From: Arthrobacter sp. CDRTa11
GTDB lineage: Bacteria; Actinomycetota; Actinomycetes; Actinomycetales; Micrococcaceae
Assembly (NCBI RefSeq): GCF_026427775.1
Contig: NZ_CP044532.1
Coordinates: 3,162,001 to 3,226,000 of the forward strand
Direction: 5' to 3'
DNA: 64,000 bases
The first letter of the stretch is position 1; the number at the start of each line of letters is the position of its first letter. This document shows, piece by piece, positions 29,546 to 38,448 of the stretch. The notes below the pieces were generated by a model. That model worked only from the letters and a program-made list of their open reading frames with translations. It searched no databases and was not told the DNA's origin. Position numbers and translations under genes: made by a program.

Positions 29546-30432
29546 GCCTGCTGGCAGCCGGGGCACCAATAAAGCTTGCGGCCAGCCAGCTCAGCGAGCG
29601 CAATCGGCTCGCCGCAGACCCTGCACGGCCGCCCTTGGCGCTTGTAAACGTAGTGCGCTGCATCGCCTGCAGGCAGGCCGTCACCGTCTCCCCAGTAGAG
29701 CGCAGGCGTGGTGATGATCCGCCCGTCACGTACGCCGTCGGACATCACCGCCGCAGTGTCATCCCATAGCTGTCCCGCAGCCAGGACGGACAGCTCATTG
29801 CCCGCCCGCCACGGATTAAGGCGCTGGCGGAACAGCACTTCTGCCCGGTAGACATTTCCGACGCCGGCAATCACCTTCTGATCCATCAGCAGTCCTGCGA
29901 TGGGCGCCTTGCGGGACTGAAGACCAGCTACAAAGCGCCCTCGGTCCGCCGGCAGGTTCCGCAGCGGATCGGGTCCCAGCCTGGCCAGAACCGTGGCCGC
30001 ATCACCCTCGGTGATGGCGGCGCATGTGGTTGCGCCGCGCAGGTCCGCCCAGCCGTGGGCGCTGACCAGGCGGACGCGCACAGCACCACGGGGATCCGGC
30101 GGGCCGGTGTACTCGGCCGGGCCGCCGTCGTCGAATATCTCCCGCTCCCCCACTTTCCGGGGGGCGCCGATGCTGGAGGCACCCCGGAAGCTGGGGTCGC
30201 CGCCGAAGTCCCAGGCGCCGTACAGTCCGAGATGCACATGCAGCACCCTTGCGTGGTCAAAATGCAGGAAAAGGTGCTTGCCGTGGGCCCGGGAATCCGT
30301 CAAGGTGTGCCCGTCCAGCAACGCCGCGCCGGCGGCAAAGCGTCCCTGCGGGCTGCTGACGGCCAGGCGCTCACCGCAGAAGACGTCGGCAAACTGGCGG
30401 GCCAGCCGGCGGACGGAATGGCCTTCGGGCAC
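29542..30432 (-). CDS. nei: Fpg/Nei family DNA glycosylase (endonuclease VIII type)
   Basis: Base-excision repair glycosylase/AP lyase. 296 residues. It starts with the catalytic P2-E3 (MPEGHSVRRLARQF), has the H2TH region with MDQKVIAGVGNVYRAEVLF, and ends with a C4 zinc finger (CRVCG..., CPGC). MPEGH rather than MPELP is the Nei branch, so oxidised pyrimidines are the likely substrates. The GTG start at 30432 overlaps the rpiB stop by one base (TAGTG), so the two are translationally coupled. Confidence 0.93.
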   Translation of the reverse strand: MPEGHSVRRLARQFADVFCGERLAVSSPQGRFAAGAALLDGHTLTDSRAHGKHLFLHFDHARVLHVHLGLYGAWDFGGDPSFRGASSIGAPRKVGEREIFDDGGPAEYTGPPDPRGAVRVRLVSAHGWADLRGATTCAAITEGDAATVLARLGPDPLRNLPADRGRFVAGLQSRKAPIAGLLMDQKVIAGVGNVYRAEVLFRQRLNPWRAGNELSVLAAGQLWDDTAAVMSDGVRDGRIITTPALYWGDGDGLPAGDAAHYVYKRQGRPCRVCGEPIALAELAGRKLYWCPGCQQA

Positions 30433-30926
30433 TACTCGATGACCTCGCCGGTGGCTTCGTACGCGGCGATCTTGCCGATCCTGCGGATGTGGCGTTCGTC
30501 GTTGCTGAAAGGCTCGGCCAGGAAGGCTTCGATCAGTTCCGTGGCTTCCTCCACCGTGTGCTGGCGGCCGCCCACTGCCACCACGTTGGCGTCATTGTGC
30601 TCGCGGGCCAGGGTGGCGGTGGAGTGGTTCCACGCCAGCGCAGCCCGTACTCCCTTGACTTTGTTGGCGGCGATCTGCTCCCCGTTGCCCGAGCCGCCCA
30701 GGACGATGCCCAGGGCATGGACGCCTGCTTTCTGGTCGGCCACCACCGCGAGCGCGGCGTTGATGCAGAAGGACGGGTAGTCATCCTGGGCGTCATAGAC
30801 CTTGGGCCCGTGGTCCACCACGTCATACCCCTTGGACGTGAGGTGCCTGACCAGGTGGGCGCTGAGTTCCATTCCTGCGTGGTCGGTGGCGATGTGGACC
30901 CGCGGGAAGGCAGGGGAAGAAGTCAC
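30432..30926 (-). CDS. rpiB: Ribose-5-phosphate isomerase B
   Basis: Interconverts ribose-5-phosphate and ribulose-5-phosphate in the pentose phosphate pathway. 164 residues, RpiB/LacA family: HIATDHAGMELSAHL, the phosphate-binding GIVLGGSGNGEQIAANKVKG with Ser in place of the usual Cys-type general base region of E. coli RpiB, and NVVAVGGRQH. It is coupled to nei. It is the only pentose phosphate gene in this part of the window; xylAB at 45-47 kb would feed the same pathway. Confidence 0.93.
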   Translation of the reverse strand: MTSSPAFPRVHIATDHAGMELSAHLVRHLTSKGYDVVDHGPKVYDAQDDYPSFCINAALAVVADQKAGVHALGIVLGGSGNGEQIAANKVKGVRAALAWNHSTATLAREHNDANVVAVGGRQHTVEEATELIEAFLAEPFSNDERHIRRIGKIAAYEATGEVIE

Positions 30927-31036
30927 GACAGTATCCGTTCGTTATAAGCACTGGGGTCAGCCGGGCTGGAACCGGGCCGGGATCAGATCAACACGGACAA
31001 GAATACTAGGACTCCGGCGTCCTGTGAGGCTCCGCG

Positions 31037-32071
31037 TCAGCCAGTACCGGGAGCCGGACCAGGGCCGCCGGCCGCTGCACCCGGCGCACCGCCGCCGTGC
31101 GCCCTGGCTGCTACGCGGGTGAGGACTTCGGCGAGCCTGGCCGCCGACGCCGGACTGCCGCCGCTGACAGCCATATTGTGTCCGTCTGTGGTGCGCAGGA
31201 CGACGGCGGGACCGCTGCTGACCAGCATCGCCTCGGTGCCGCTGTGGTGGCGGTAGCCCCATCCGCCGTAGTCGGCTGCCCGCACCTCCGAGGCGCTGGC
31301 CTGGGAAATTTCCTTGGCCGGTACTTCCATGACGGGCACAACACCTGCGACGAGGACCCGCAGTCCGCTCCGGTCCGCCTTGACCCTGGCGAACAGGAAA
31401 CCGGCGCCAACAAGGGCCAGGGCCACCAGCAGCACCCCCACCCAGGGCAGCACGATCGCGATGAGCGCCGCCGGGAAGACGCTTGCCACGGCGATCATGA
31501 CGAAGACTGAGCTGCGGGCGTGTACCCACAGACGGATGGAATCCCGGGTCAGATCCGGATCCAGTTCGCGGGCGACGGCAAGTTCAAAGGCCTGGTCGTC
31601 CTCCGGCGTCCACTGCCTGTCCACCTTGAACACAAAGCCCATGATCACGCCGAGCCACAGTGCGGCGCCGCTGCCGAGCGCGAGCACCGTGAGGTCCAGG
31701 CGGGACTCCCGTGCGTCGGCCAGGCCGGTCTGCCCCACCAGCCCGGCAGCCAGGATACTTGCGGCAAAGAGGCTCAGGAACAGCCCGCCGCCCATCATCA
31801 CCCTGCGCAGCACGGCAGGCCGGGAGACCGGCACCGCCTGGAAAAGGACCAGCCAGCCCACGGCCACAATGATCACCGCGCTGCCAGCCGCATAGGCGCT
31901 GAACGGCGCGAAGGAGGCGCCGCCGTCGGCATTCCAGCTGATGGCCAGCGGGTCCGGGAGGTCGGGGCGCAGCAGGAACGCGCAAAATACGAACGCGGCG
32001 GCCAGTACCAGGGGGAAACCCACGGCGAACCGCAGCGCTTTTGCATCTACCGCGTCCCTGAACTTTCCCAT
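31037..32071 (-). CDS. DUF1648-type membrane protein
   Basis: 344 residues with an N-terminal membrane segment followed by LPDPLAISWNADGGASFAPF, resembling the DUF1648 motif (weak similarity, inferred). Membrane segments are at about 15-35, 58-78, 90-110, 128-148 and 188-228; the C-terminal third is soluble and ends in a Gly/Pro/Ala-rich tail. Role unknown; relatives occur next to sporulation-delay type regulators in other bacteria, but no such partner is here. It precedes rpiB on the same strand with a 110-bp gap and is divergent from pepN. Confidence 0.7.
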   Translation of the reverse strand: MGKFRDAVDAKALRFAVGFPLVLAAAFVFCAFLLRPDLPDPLAISWNADGGASFAPFSAYAAGSAVIIVAVGWLVLFQAVPVSRPAVLRRVMMGGGLFLSLFAASILAAGLVGQTGLADARESRLDLTVLALGSGAALWLGVIMGFVFKVDRQWTPEDDQAFELAVARELDPDLTRDSIRLWVHARSSVFVMIAVASVFPAALIAIVLPWVGVLLVALALVGAGFLFARVKADRSGLRVLVAGVVPVMEVPAKEISQASASEVRAADYGGWGYRHHSGTEAMLVSSGPAVVLRTTDGHNMAVSGGSPASAARLAEVLTRVAARAHGGGAPGAAAGGPGPAPGTG

Positions 32072-32242
32072 GCGTTAACGCTACTCCTGCTGCCTCCTGT
32101 GCATCGTCCCGAAAACCGCCGGCAGGCGCATCGGGTGTGATCCGGACAACTTGCCAACACGGCAAGAACTGAAAGAATGACTTCACAGTGTCGGCGCAGG
32201 CCCTTGCACGCCGGCAACCGCAACCCCTTCTGGAGGCACCAC

Positions 32243-34819
32243 TTGCCAGGTATGAACCTGACGCGCGCCGAAGCCCGTGAGCGCGCCGAACTGATCGCCG
32301 TTGAGTCCTACGATGTCAGCCTGGACCTGACCAAAGGCGAAAAGGTCTTTGGGAGCACCACCACAGTAAGATTCACGGCCCGGCCGGAATCCTCCACATT
32401 TATCGACGCCGTCACGCATGCCGTGCACAGCGTGACCCTCAACGGCCGCAGCCTGGACCCGGAGACCGTGTCGGACGGGATTCGCATCCAGCTGACCGGC
32501 CTCGCCGCCGAGAACGAGCTGACGGTGGTGGCCGACGCCCCGTACATGAACACCGGTGAGGGCCTGCACCGCTTTGTGGATCCCGTAGACAACGAGGTCT
32601 ACCTGTACACCCAGTTTGAGGTGCCGGATTCGCGGCGGATGTTCGCAGTTTTTGAGCAGCCGGACCTCAAGGCCACGTTCGCCTTCACGGTCACCGCGCC
32701 GTCGCATTGGGACCTCATCTCCAACTCCCCCACACCGGCCGCCCAGGTGACCACTCCCGGAGACGACGGCGGAGCCCGCTCGGTCTGGAAGTTCGCTGCC
32801 ACGCCGAGGTTGTCCTCATACGTGACGGCCCTGATCGCGGGACCGTACCAGTCGGTCCGCAGTGAAGTGGCCAGTTCGGATGGGCGGGTCATTCCGCTGG
32901 GCATCTTCGCCCGGAAGTCCCTGATGCAGTACCTCGATGCGGACAACATCTTTGAACTGACCCGGCAGGGGTTCGAATTCTTCGAAGCCCAGTTCGGCTG
33001 CCCCTATCCGTTCGAAAAGTATGACCAGCTGTTTGTGCCGGAGTTTAATGCCGGCGCCATGGAAAACGCAGGCGCCGTGACCATCCTGGAAGGCTATGTG
33101 TTCCGGAGCAAAGTCACCGGAGCGCAGATCGAACGGCGCGCCATCACCGTGCTCCACGAGCTCGCCCACATGTGGTTCGGGGACCTCGTGACCATGCGTT
33201 GGTGGAACGACCTGTGGCTGAACGAATCCTTTGCCGAATACATGTCCCACCTCGCGGCAGTGGAGAACACGTCCTTCACGAGCGCCTGGACAACGTTTGC
33301 CTCCGTGGAGAAGAGCTGGGCCTACCGCCAGGACCAGCTGCCGACCACGCACCCCATCTTTGCCGAGATCAACGACCTGCAGGATGTGGAAGTCAATTTC
33401 GACGGCATCACCTATGCCAAGGGCGCTTCGGTGCTCCGCCAACTTGTGGCCTGGGTGGGGCCGGAGCAATTTATGGCCGGTGTCCGCGAGTACTTCGCCA
33501 AGCACGCCTGGCGGAACACCGAACTCAGCGACCTGATGGTGGAACTGGAGAAGGCCAGCGGCCGCGACCTGGACCTCTGGGGACGGCTGTGGCTGGAGAC
33601 GGCCGGCGTCAATACCCTCAAACCGGAACTTGACGTGGACGGAGAGGGAAAGCTCACCTCCTTCGCCATCCTCCAGTCCGCTGTCACGGACTGGCCCACC
33701 ATCCGTCCGCACCGGCTGGCGGTGGGTTTCTACAACCTCAACAGCGCCGGCAAGCTCGAACGCGTCCACCGGGAGGAACTTGACGTCGACGGCGAGCGGA
33801 CGGAGGTTCCCGCCCTGGCCGGCATGGCGCAGCCTGACCTGATCCTGGTCAATGACGACGACCTCGCGTATGCAAAGGTCCGGCTGGATGAACGCTCGCT
33901 GGCTACCGCCACAGCCCACCTGAAGGATTTCAGCGCCAGCCTGCCCCGGACGCTCGTGTGGAACTCGGCCTGGGACGCCGCCCGCGACGGGGAGACGCCG
34001 GCGCGGCTTTATGTGGAGCTGATCCTGGCCAACGTGGCCGCCGAGTCGGATTCCTCCGTGATCCTGGTGCAGCTGCGCCAGCTTGCCACCACACTGAATT
34101 TCTATGTTGCCGAAAAGCACCGCGAGGCCACCATTGTGGCCGCCGTGGATCGCCTCTGGGAATTGGCGTCCTCCGTTCCCGGCGGGTCCGACGCGCAGCT
34201 GCAGTTCATCAAGTCCTTTGCCCTGCTGTCACGCAGCAGTTCGCAGCTGGACAAGGTGGCGGGCATCCTGGACGGTTCCCTCATCCTGGACGGGCTGACG
34301 GTGGACCAGGATCTTCGCTGGGAGCTGCTGACCTCGCTGGTGGTTGGCGGGCGCTTCGGCCAGGAACAGATCGACGCTGAGATGGCACGGGACAACACCG
34401 CCAGCGGACAGAACGCCGCGGCCCAGGCCAAGGCAGCCATTCCAACGCCCGAGGCGAAGGCCGAGGCCTGGGAGTCGATCGTGGTCAAGGGCGAACTCTC
34501 GAACGCGCTCCAAAACTCCGCAGTTGCCGGCTTCTCCCGCGTCTTGGACCGCTCGCTGCTGGAGCCGTACTCGGAAAAGTACTTCGAGGCCGTTCCCGGG
34601 ATCGTTGCTACCCGTACCCACGCGCTGGCCCAGCAGATCGTCGTCGGCCTGTATCCGGCGCTGCTGACCACCCAGGCGACCATCGACCGCACCGATGGCT
34701 TCCTGGCGGCCCTGCCCGCGGAAAGCGCCGCGCTGCGGCGGATGATGCTGGAAAACCGCGACGGCGTTGCCCGGGCACTGCGCGCACGGGCTGCCGATGT
34801 CCTGCCCGGCGATGTCTAG
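32243..34819 (+). CDS. pepN: Aminopeptidase N (M1 family)
   Basis: Zinc metalloaminopeptidase, cytoplasmic. 858 residues from TTG 32243. Exopeptidase motif GAMEN near 272-276 (FNAGAMENAGAV), zinc site HELAHMWFGDL near 304 with the third ligand in NESFAEY, then the ERAP1-like C-terminal domain. I chose the TTG because GGAGG lies six bases upstream and the protein then begins MPGMNLTRAEARERAEL, usual for actinobacterial PepN; the ATG at 32252 is the alternative. The longer frame from 32177 is not conserved. Confidence 0.95.
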   Translation: MPGMNLTRAEARERAELIAVESYDVSLDLTKGEKVFGSTTTVRFTARPESSTFIDAVTHAVHSVTLNGRSLDPETVSDGIRIQLTGLAAENELTVVADAPYMNTGEGLHRFVDPVDNEVYLYTQFEVPDSRRMFAVFEQPDLKATFAFTVTAPSHWDLISNSPTPAAQVTTPGDDGGARSVWKFAATPRLSSYVTALIAGPYQSVRSEVASSDGRVIPLGIFARKSLMQYLDADNIFELTRQGFEFFEAQFGCPYPFEKYDQLFVPEFNAGAMENAGAVTILEGYVFRSKVTGAQIERRAITVLHELAHMWFGDLVTMRWWNDLWLNESFAEYMSHLAAVENTSFTSAWTTFASVEKSWAYRQDQLPTTHPIFAEINDLQDVEVNFDGITYAKGASVLRQLVAWVGPEQFMAGVREYFAKHAWRNTELSDLMVELEKASGRDLDLWGRLWLETAGVNTLKPELDVDGEGKLTSFAILQSAVTDWPTIRPHRLAVGFYNLNSAGKLERVHREELDVDGERTEVPALAGMAQPDLILVNDDDLAYAKVRLDERSLATATAHLKDFSASLPRTLVWNSAWDAARDGETPARLYVELILANVAAESDSSVILVQLRQLATTLNFYVAEKHREATIVAAVDRLWELASSVPGGSDAQLQFIKSFALLSRSSSQLDKVAGILDGSLILDGLTVDQDLRWELLTSLVVGGRFGQEQIDAEMARDNTASGQNAAAQAKAAIPTPEAKAEAWESIVVKGELSNALQNSAVAGFSRVLDRSLLEPYSEKYFEAVPGIVATRTHALAQQIVVGLYPALLTTQATIDRTDGFLAALPAESAALRRMMLENRDGVARALRARAADVLPGDV

Positions 34820-34841
34820 ACCCGGTGTCTAGACTGGCCAC

Positions 34842-35315
34842 ATGAGCCTGGGTGAACACCACTATTCCCTGACCGTCCGGTGGACCGGCAACCTGGGAGA
34901 CGGCACGTCCTCCTACCGCGGGTACTCCCGCGACCACGACGTCCAGATCCCGGGGTTGCCGGTCCTGAAGGGCTCCGCCGACCCCACCTTCCATGGGGAC
35001 AGGTCACGGTATAACCCCGAGCAACTGCTGTTGGCCGCGCTGGCCCAGTGCCACATGCTGTCCTTCCTTCATGTGGCGGTGCGGCACGGCGTGGTGGTCA
35101 CGGATTACCAGGACGATGCCACGGGAATGATGCGGCTGAACCGGGACGGCAGTGGGCAGTTCGAGTCGGTGACCTTGCACCCGCAGGTGACTTTGGCGGA
35201 CCCGGCCCATGTTGCACTCGCGGAGGAGCTGCACCGCGAGGCCAACCAGGTGTGCTTCATCGCACGCAGCGTCAACTTCCCCGTGCACCATGAACCCGTG
35301 ACGCTGACGGCCTGA
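34842..35315 (+). CDS. OsmC family peroxidase
   Basis: Thiol-dependent peroxidase of the OsmC/Ohr superfamily, reducing organic peroxides. 157 residues. The two family cysteines are present: LLLAALAQCHMLSFL and EANQVCFIARS. It sits 22 bp after pepN and may be co-transcribed. It is closer to the OsmC-like (YhfA-type) branch than to Ohr, judging from QCHM; assignment of substrate is inference. Confidence 0.85.
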   Translation: MSLGEHHYSLTVRWTGNLGDGTSSYRGYSRDHDVQIPGLPVLKGSADPTFHGDRSRYNPEQLLLAALAQCHMLSFLHVAVRHGVVVTDYQDDATGMMRLNRDGSGQFESVTLHPQVTLADPAHVALAEELHREANQVCFIARSVNFPVHHEPVTLTA

Positions 35316-35333
35316 CACCTCCTGCCTCCCCTC

Positions 35334-35401
35334 CCCCAACTGGGTAACAGGTAACGCACTCAAAACGACGTTTGAGTGCGTTATCTGCGGGTCAGTTGGG
35401 G
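35334..35401. terminator. Nested hairpin, bidirectional terminator
   Basis: Inner stem 35348-35364 with 35371-35387 (17 bp, one wobble, loop ACGACG) and outer stem CCCCAACTG (35334-35342) with CAGTTGGGG (35393-35401). It lies between the convergent OsmC and epimerase genes. Confidence 0.8.
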
Positions 35402-35407
35402 TGGGGC

Positions 35408-36400
35408 TTAGAGGGCTCCGCGCAGCTCCTTGACCAGCCGTGCTTCCGTGGCGGGCGTGAGGCCCGCTTTCCGTTCGCGGGACAGCCCCCGACGGCGTTC
35501 GTCCTCGAGCGTGTCCTCCAGCGTTTCCTGCCAGGGGCGCAGGGTGAGGCCGGCCGCTCTCGCGGCCGCATTGCTGCGGGTGCAGAAGCCGTCATGGCCC
35601 GGCGGCAGCCAGAGCGGCAGGGAGTCCTGTCCCGACCAATATTCGACGCCCTGTTCCACCAGCCAGTCTTCAGCGGCGGGCACAACTTCCCCCTGGTGGC
35701 CGGCAAGGCTCCGCGACGCGGCAATATACTCGCCGAACGGAACCTGCTCCCCCAGCGCGTTGAGCGGCCCTGTAATACCGCGGCCCGCGGCGTCAAGAAT
35801 CCACGCGGCAACGTCCCGGACGTCGATGACTTGAGTGGCGTGGCCGGCAATGTCGGGGACAAGTGCGGCCTGGCTGTCCCGGGCGAACCTGGCCGGCCAG
35901 TACCCGTACCTGTCGGATGGGTCGCCGGGACCGCTGATCAGCCCGGCCCGGCAAAAGTGGGCTTTGCCGGGGGCAGCCTCCAGGGTGGCCTGCTCAATGG
36001 CCGACTTCGATTCCCCGTAGTTCTCCGGCGTCGACGGCGTCCCCACCGGCAGGGGCGGCAGGAGGTCCGCGTCCTCGTCCGCAGAGGGCACAGAGTGGTC
36101 AGCGTAGACGGAACAGCTGGAAACGAACGTCCAGTGGGCTGCACGGCCGGCCAGCGCCGCCAAAGCCTCCCTGGCCAGGGCAGGATCCCGTGCCACTTCT
36201 ATGACGGCGTCCCACTCTCCTGCCGCCTCTGTGTAGCTGTTCGCGCCCAGTGAACGGTCTGCCTTCAGCCACCGGACACCCTCCGGCGGTTCCGCCGCTG
36301 AACCACGGGCCAAGCATGCTGTTTGATGACCGGCGGCGACAGCCTGCCGGGCAACTTCTGCGGAGAGGAAGGCGGTTCCGCCCAGGATCAGGATGCGCAT
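35408..36400 (-). CDS. NAD-dependent epimerase/dehydratase family protein
   Basis: Extended SDR, 330 residues. The NAD-binding motif ILILGGTAFLSAEVARQA is at the N-terminus; SSCSVYAD and YGESKSAIE supply the catalytic Ser/Tyr-x3-Lys. GGTAFLS resembles the GGTxFxG of the RNA-binding/CSP41-like atypical SDRs. Substrate unknown; no sugar-nucleotide gene adjoins it. Divergent from the mscS-like gene. Confidence 0.85.
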   Translation of the reverse strand: MRILILGGTAFLSAEVARQAVAAGHQTACLARGSAAEPPEGVRWLKADRSLGANSYTEAAGEWDAVIEVARDPALAREALAALAGRAAHWTFVSSCSVYADHSVPSADEDADLLPPLPVGTPSTPENYGESKSAIEQATLEAAPGKAHFCRAGLISGPGDPSDRYGYWPARFARDSQAALVPDIAGHATQVIDVRDVAAWILDAAGRGITGPLNALGEQVPFGEYIAASRSLAGHQGEVVPAAEDWLVEQGVEYWSGQDSLPLWLPPGHDGFCTRSNAAARAAGLTLRPWQETLEDTLEDERRRGLSRERKAGLTPATEARLVKELRGAL

Positions 36401-36520
36401 GAGTACAAGCTACGGCGCTAGGGTTAAGGGAGGACAGAGTCTTATGCGCTGGGCGAACCTGCGCAGCCGACGAACGTTATCCCGGCCGCCGCCGGTGATC
36501 CCCAAGGAGCAACCCCACGT

Positions 36521-37207
36521 ATGTTCAGCACGTTGTCGATCACACCCCTTAACTCCCAATCCGATGGAATCAGCGTTCCGGGCATCGTCATCAGCCTTGG
36601 CATCGGTGTTGCCGTCTGGCTGGTGGCAACCTTTCTCATCTCCCGGATCAGCAGGCGGGTGGCCTCCGGCAGCAACCTGTTCAAGAAGCCGCACTTCAAG
36701 TGGGTGGCACCGGCACTCCGGGCGCTGGACCACGAACGCCGTGTACAGCGAGCGGAAACCATCGGCTCCCTGCTGAACAGCATCGTGGGGGTCCTGGTGG
36801 CCGTGATCACCATCATGTACGTGCTGCAGAACCTCGACATCAACATTGCACCGCTGCTGACCAGCGTAGGAATCCTGGGTGTGGCCATCGGTTTTGGTGC
36901 CCAGCAGCTCATCCGCGATTTCCTGGCCGGCATTTTTATCACCATTGAGGACCAGTACGGGATCGGTGATGTCATCGAGACCAGCGAGGTGGTGGGCGTT
37001 GTTGAGTCCATGGGCCTGCGCATTACCCGGGTCCGTTCCGAGGACGGTGCCATCTGGTACCTCCGCAACGGCGAGATCCTTCGCGTTGGAAACCGTTCGC
37101 AGGGCAATTATGTCCCGCTGCCTGACGCCCCCGACGCCGGCACTGACGAGGCTGGGGCCGGGCACACCGCCGACAACAAAAAGTCTGAGCAAAAGGCCGG
37201 AGAATAG
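36521..37207 (+). CDS. Small MscS-type mechanosensitive channel
   Basis: 228 residues: two membrane segments (about 18-40 and 86-106), the pore-lining helix TM3 with GILGVAIGFGAQQLIRDFLAG near 118-138, and the beta domain (EDQYGIGDVIE, WYLRNGEILRVGNRSQG). It is shorter than E. coli MscS (286 aa): the cytoplasmic vestibule is cut to the beta domain plus a charged tail. AAGGAG lies 11 bases before the ATG. The haemoglobin gene follows 4 bp later, so the pair is probably an operon. Confidence 0.92.
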   Translation: MFSTLSITPLNSQSDGISVPGIVISLGIGVAVWLVATFLISRISRRVASGSNLFKKPHFKWVAPALRALDHERRVQRAETIGSLLNSIVGVLVAVITIMYVLQNLDINIAPLLTSVGILGVAIGFGAQQLIRDFLAGIFITIEDQYGIGDVIETSEVVGVVESMGLRITRVRSEDGAIWYLRNGEILRVGNRSQGNYVPLPDAPDAGTDEAGAGHTADNKKSEQKAGE

Positions 37208-37211
37208 CTAC

Positions 37212-37664
37212 ATGACCACACCTGCCGAACCGCAGCAGCCGCGCCAGCTGATGCAGAACGATCCGTTCAGCCAGCCCGGGTACACGGACAACTTCTACAA
37301 TGCCGTGGGAGGCCACGAGACATTCGTGCGGCTCATCGACGTTTTCTACGACGGCGTGGCAACGGATCCGTTGCTGCGGCCCATGTATCCGGAAGAGGAT
37401 CTGGCCCCGGCAAAACGGCGGTTCCTTATGTTCCTGGAGCAGTACTGGGGCGGCCCCACAACGTACGGCGAGGAACGCGGCCACCCCCGGCTGCGGATGC
37501 GCCACATGCCGTTCCAGGTCACGCCGGAAGCGAAGGACCGCTGGCTGTTCCATATGCGGGCTGCCGTTGATGCACTTGAGCTGCCCCCGCTGTATGAAAC
37601 AACACTCTGGGACTACATGGAACGCGCCGCGCTGTCCATGGTCAACAGCGCATCCGGGGCCTGA
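37212..37664 (+). CDS. glbO: Group II truncated haemoglobin
   Basis: Haem protein for oxygen/NO chemistry. 150 residues, close to mycobacterial GlbO: FLMFLEQYWGGPTTY, then RGHPRLRMRHMPFQVT with proximal His98 (F8); CD1 Tyr59 (MYPEEDL) and G8 Trp111 (DRWLFHM) match the group II pattern. The start ATG at 37212 follows the mscS-like stop by 4 bp; ATG 37251 would also keep the whole fold. A 14-bp tandem repeat begins right after the stop. Confidence 0.95.
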   Translation: MTTPAEPQQPRQLMQNDPFSQPGYTDNFYNAVGGHETFVRLIDVFYDGVATDPLLRPMYPEEDLAPAKRRFLMFLEQYWGGPTTYGEERGHPRLRMRHMPFQVTPEAKDRWLFHMRAAVDALELPPLYETTLWDYMERAALSMVNSASGA

Positions 37665-37667
37665 GGC

Positions 37668-37730
37668 TTCAGGCTCTGGAATTCAGGCTCCGGGGTTCAA
37701 GATCCGGGGCTCAGGCTCCGGAAGTCAGGC
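37668..37730. repeat. 14-bp tandem repeat (4.5 copies)
   Basis: Units TTCAGGCTCTGGAA, TTCAGGCTCCGGGG, TTCAAGATCCGGGG, CTCAGGCTCCGGAA and a partial GTCAGGC, in register from 37668. It starts four bases after the haemoglobin stop and runs over the last codons of the convergent gene, whose stop is at 37711. Confidence 0.85.
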
Positions 37731-38385
37731 CAAGGCCGTTGCCGGTCCGCACCAGGACATGGCCGCGTGTTCCCGTCAGACGGTACCAGCGGCCCGCGCG
37801 GTACAGCTTCTGGTCCCCGTCCGCGAGGAACCCCAGGGTCAGCGCGGCGAAGGCTGCTCCCGCCGGCACTCCCGATTCATCGAGCGCCCTGCCCCAAACT
37901 GCTGCCCGCGCGTTATTGACGATCAGGGCCCCGGGTTTATCCGGCACTATCCCCGCCACTTCAGTGATGCCTGCTTCGGCGGCCCGGCGCAGATCGGCGT
38001 CGGGAACGGAAGTGACCAGTTCCCAGCCCGTCCTGGGCGCGCTGACTCCCGTCCAGGATTCGCTGACGGTGGACGGCGGAACCGGAAGTTCGACGTCGGC
38101 TTCCCCGGCCCGGGCCAGCCGGTCCAGAACCGCAGAAAGCGGAACTGTGACATCCACGGCGGACCGTTCCGCCAGGCCCATGGTGCGAAGGCCCAGGATG
38201 GTGGGGGTGGCTTCACCCAGCAACCGGGGCCTCAGCACACAGACGTAGGCGGCGAGTACTGAGCCTGCCGCCTGAAGCCGGATGGCGCCGTCGTCGATTG
38301 CCTTGGCACGCGTGGCGAAGGTGCGCAGGTCCGCGAGATCGCGCGGATCTGAGAACCGGAAGGACTGGGTGAGGAGATCAGACAC
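37711..38385 (-). CDS. Conserved hypothetical protein
   Basis: 224 residues, not recognised. Soluble, Ala/Leu/Arg-rich, starting MSDLLTQSFRFSDPRDLADL with an alpha/beta pattern and an internal TLGFLADGDQKLYRAGRWYRLTG segment near the C-terminus. No signal peptide, membrane segment or metal motif. The final codons (GLTSGA) are made of the 14-bp tandem repeat, so the C-terminus may vary between strains. It is divergent from tesB with a 63-bp gap. Coding bias agrees with neighbours; real gene, unknown role. Confidence 0.75.
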   Translation of the reverse strand: MSDLLTQSFRFSDPRDLADLRTFATRAKAIDDGAIRLQAAGSVLAAYVCVLRPRLLGEATPTILGLRTMGLAERSAVDVTVPLSAVLDRLARAGEADVELPVPPSTVSESWTGVSAPRTGWELVTSVPDADLRRAAEAGITEVAGIVPDKPGALIVNNARAAVWGRALDESGVPAGAAFAALTLGFLADGDQKLYRAGRWYRLTGTRGHVLVRTGNGLGLTSGA

Positions 38386-38448
38386 ACTAAGAACACTACC
38401 GTCTGCACCTCAGTTGAGCGCGTCCGGGGTGGCGTCTAGAGTCGAACC

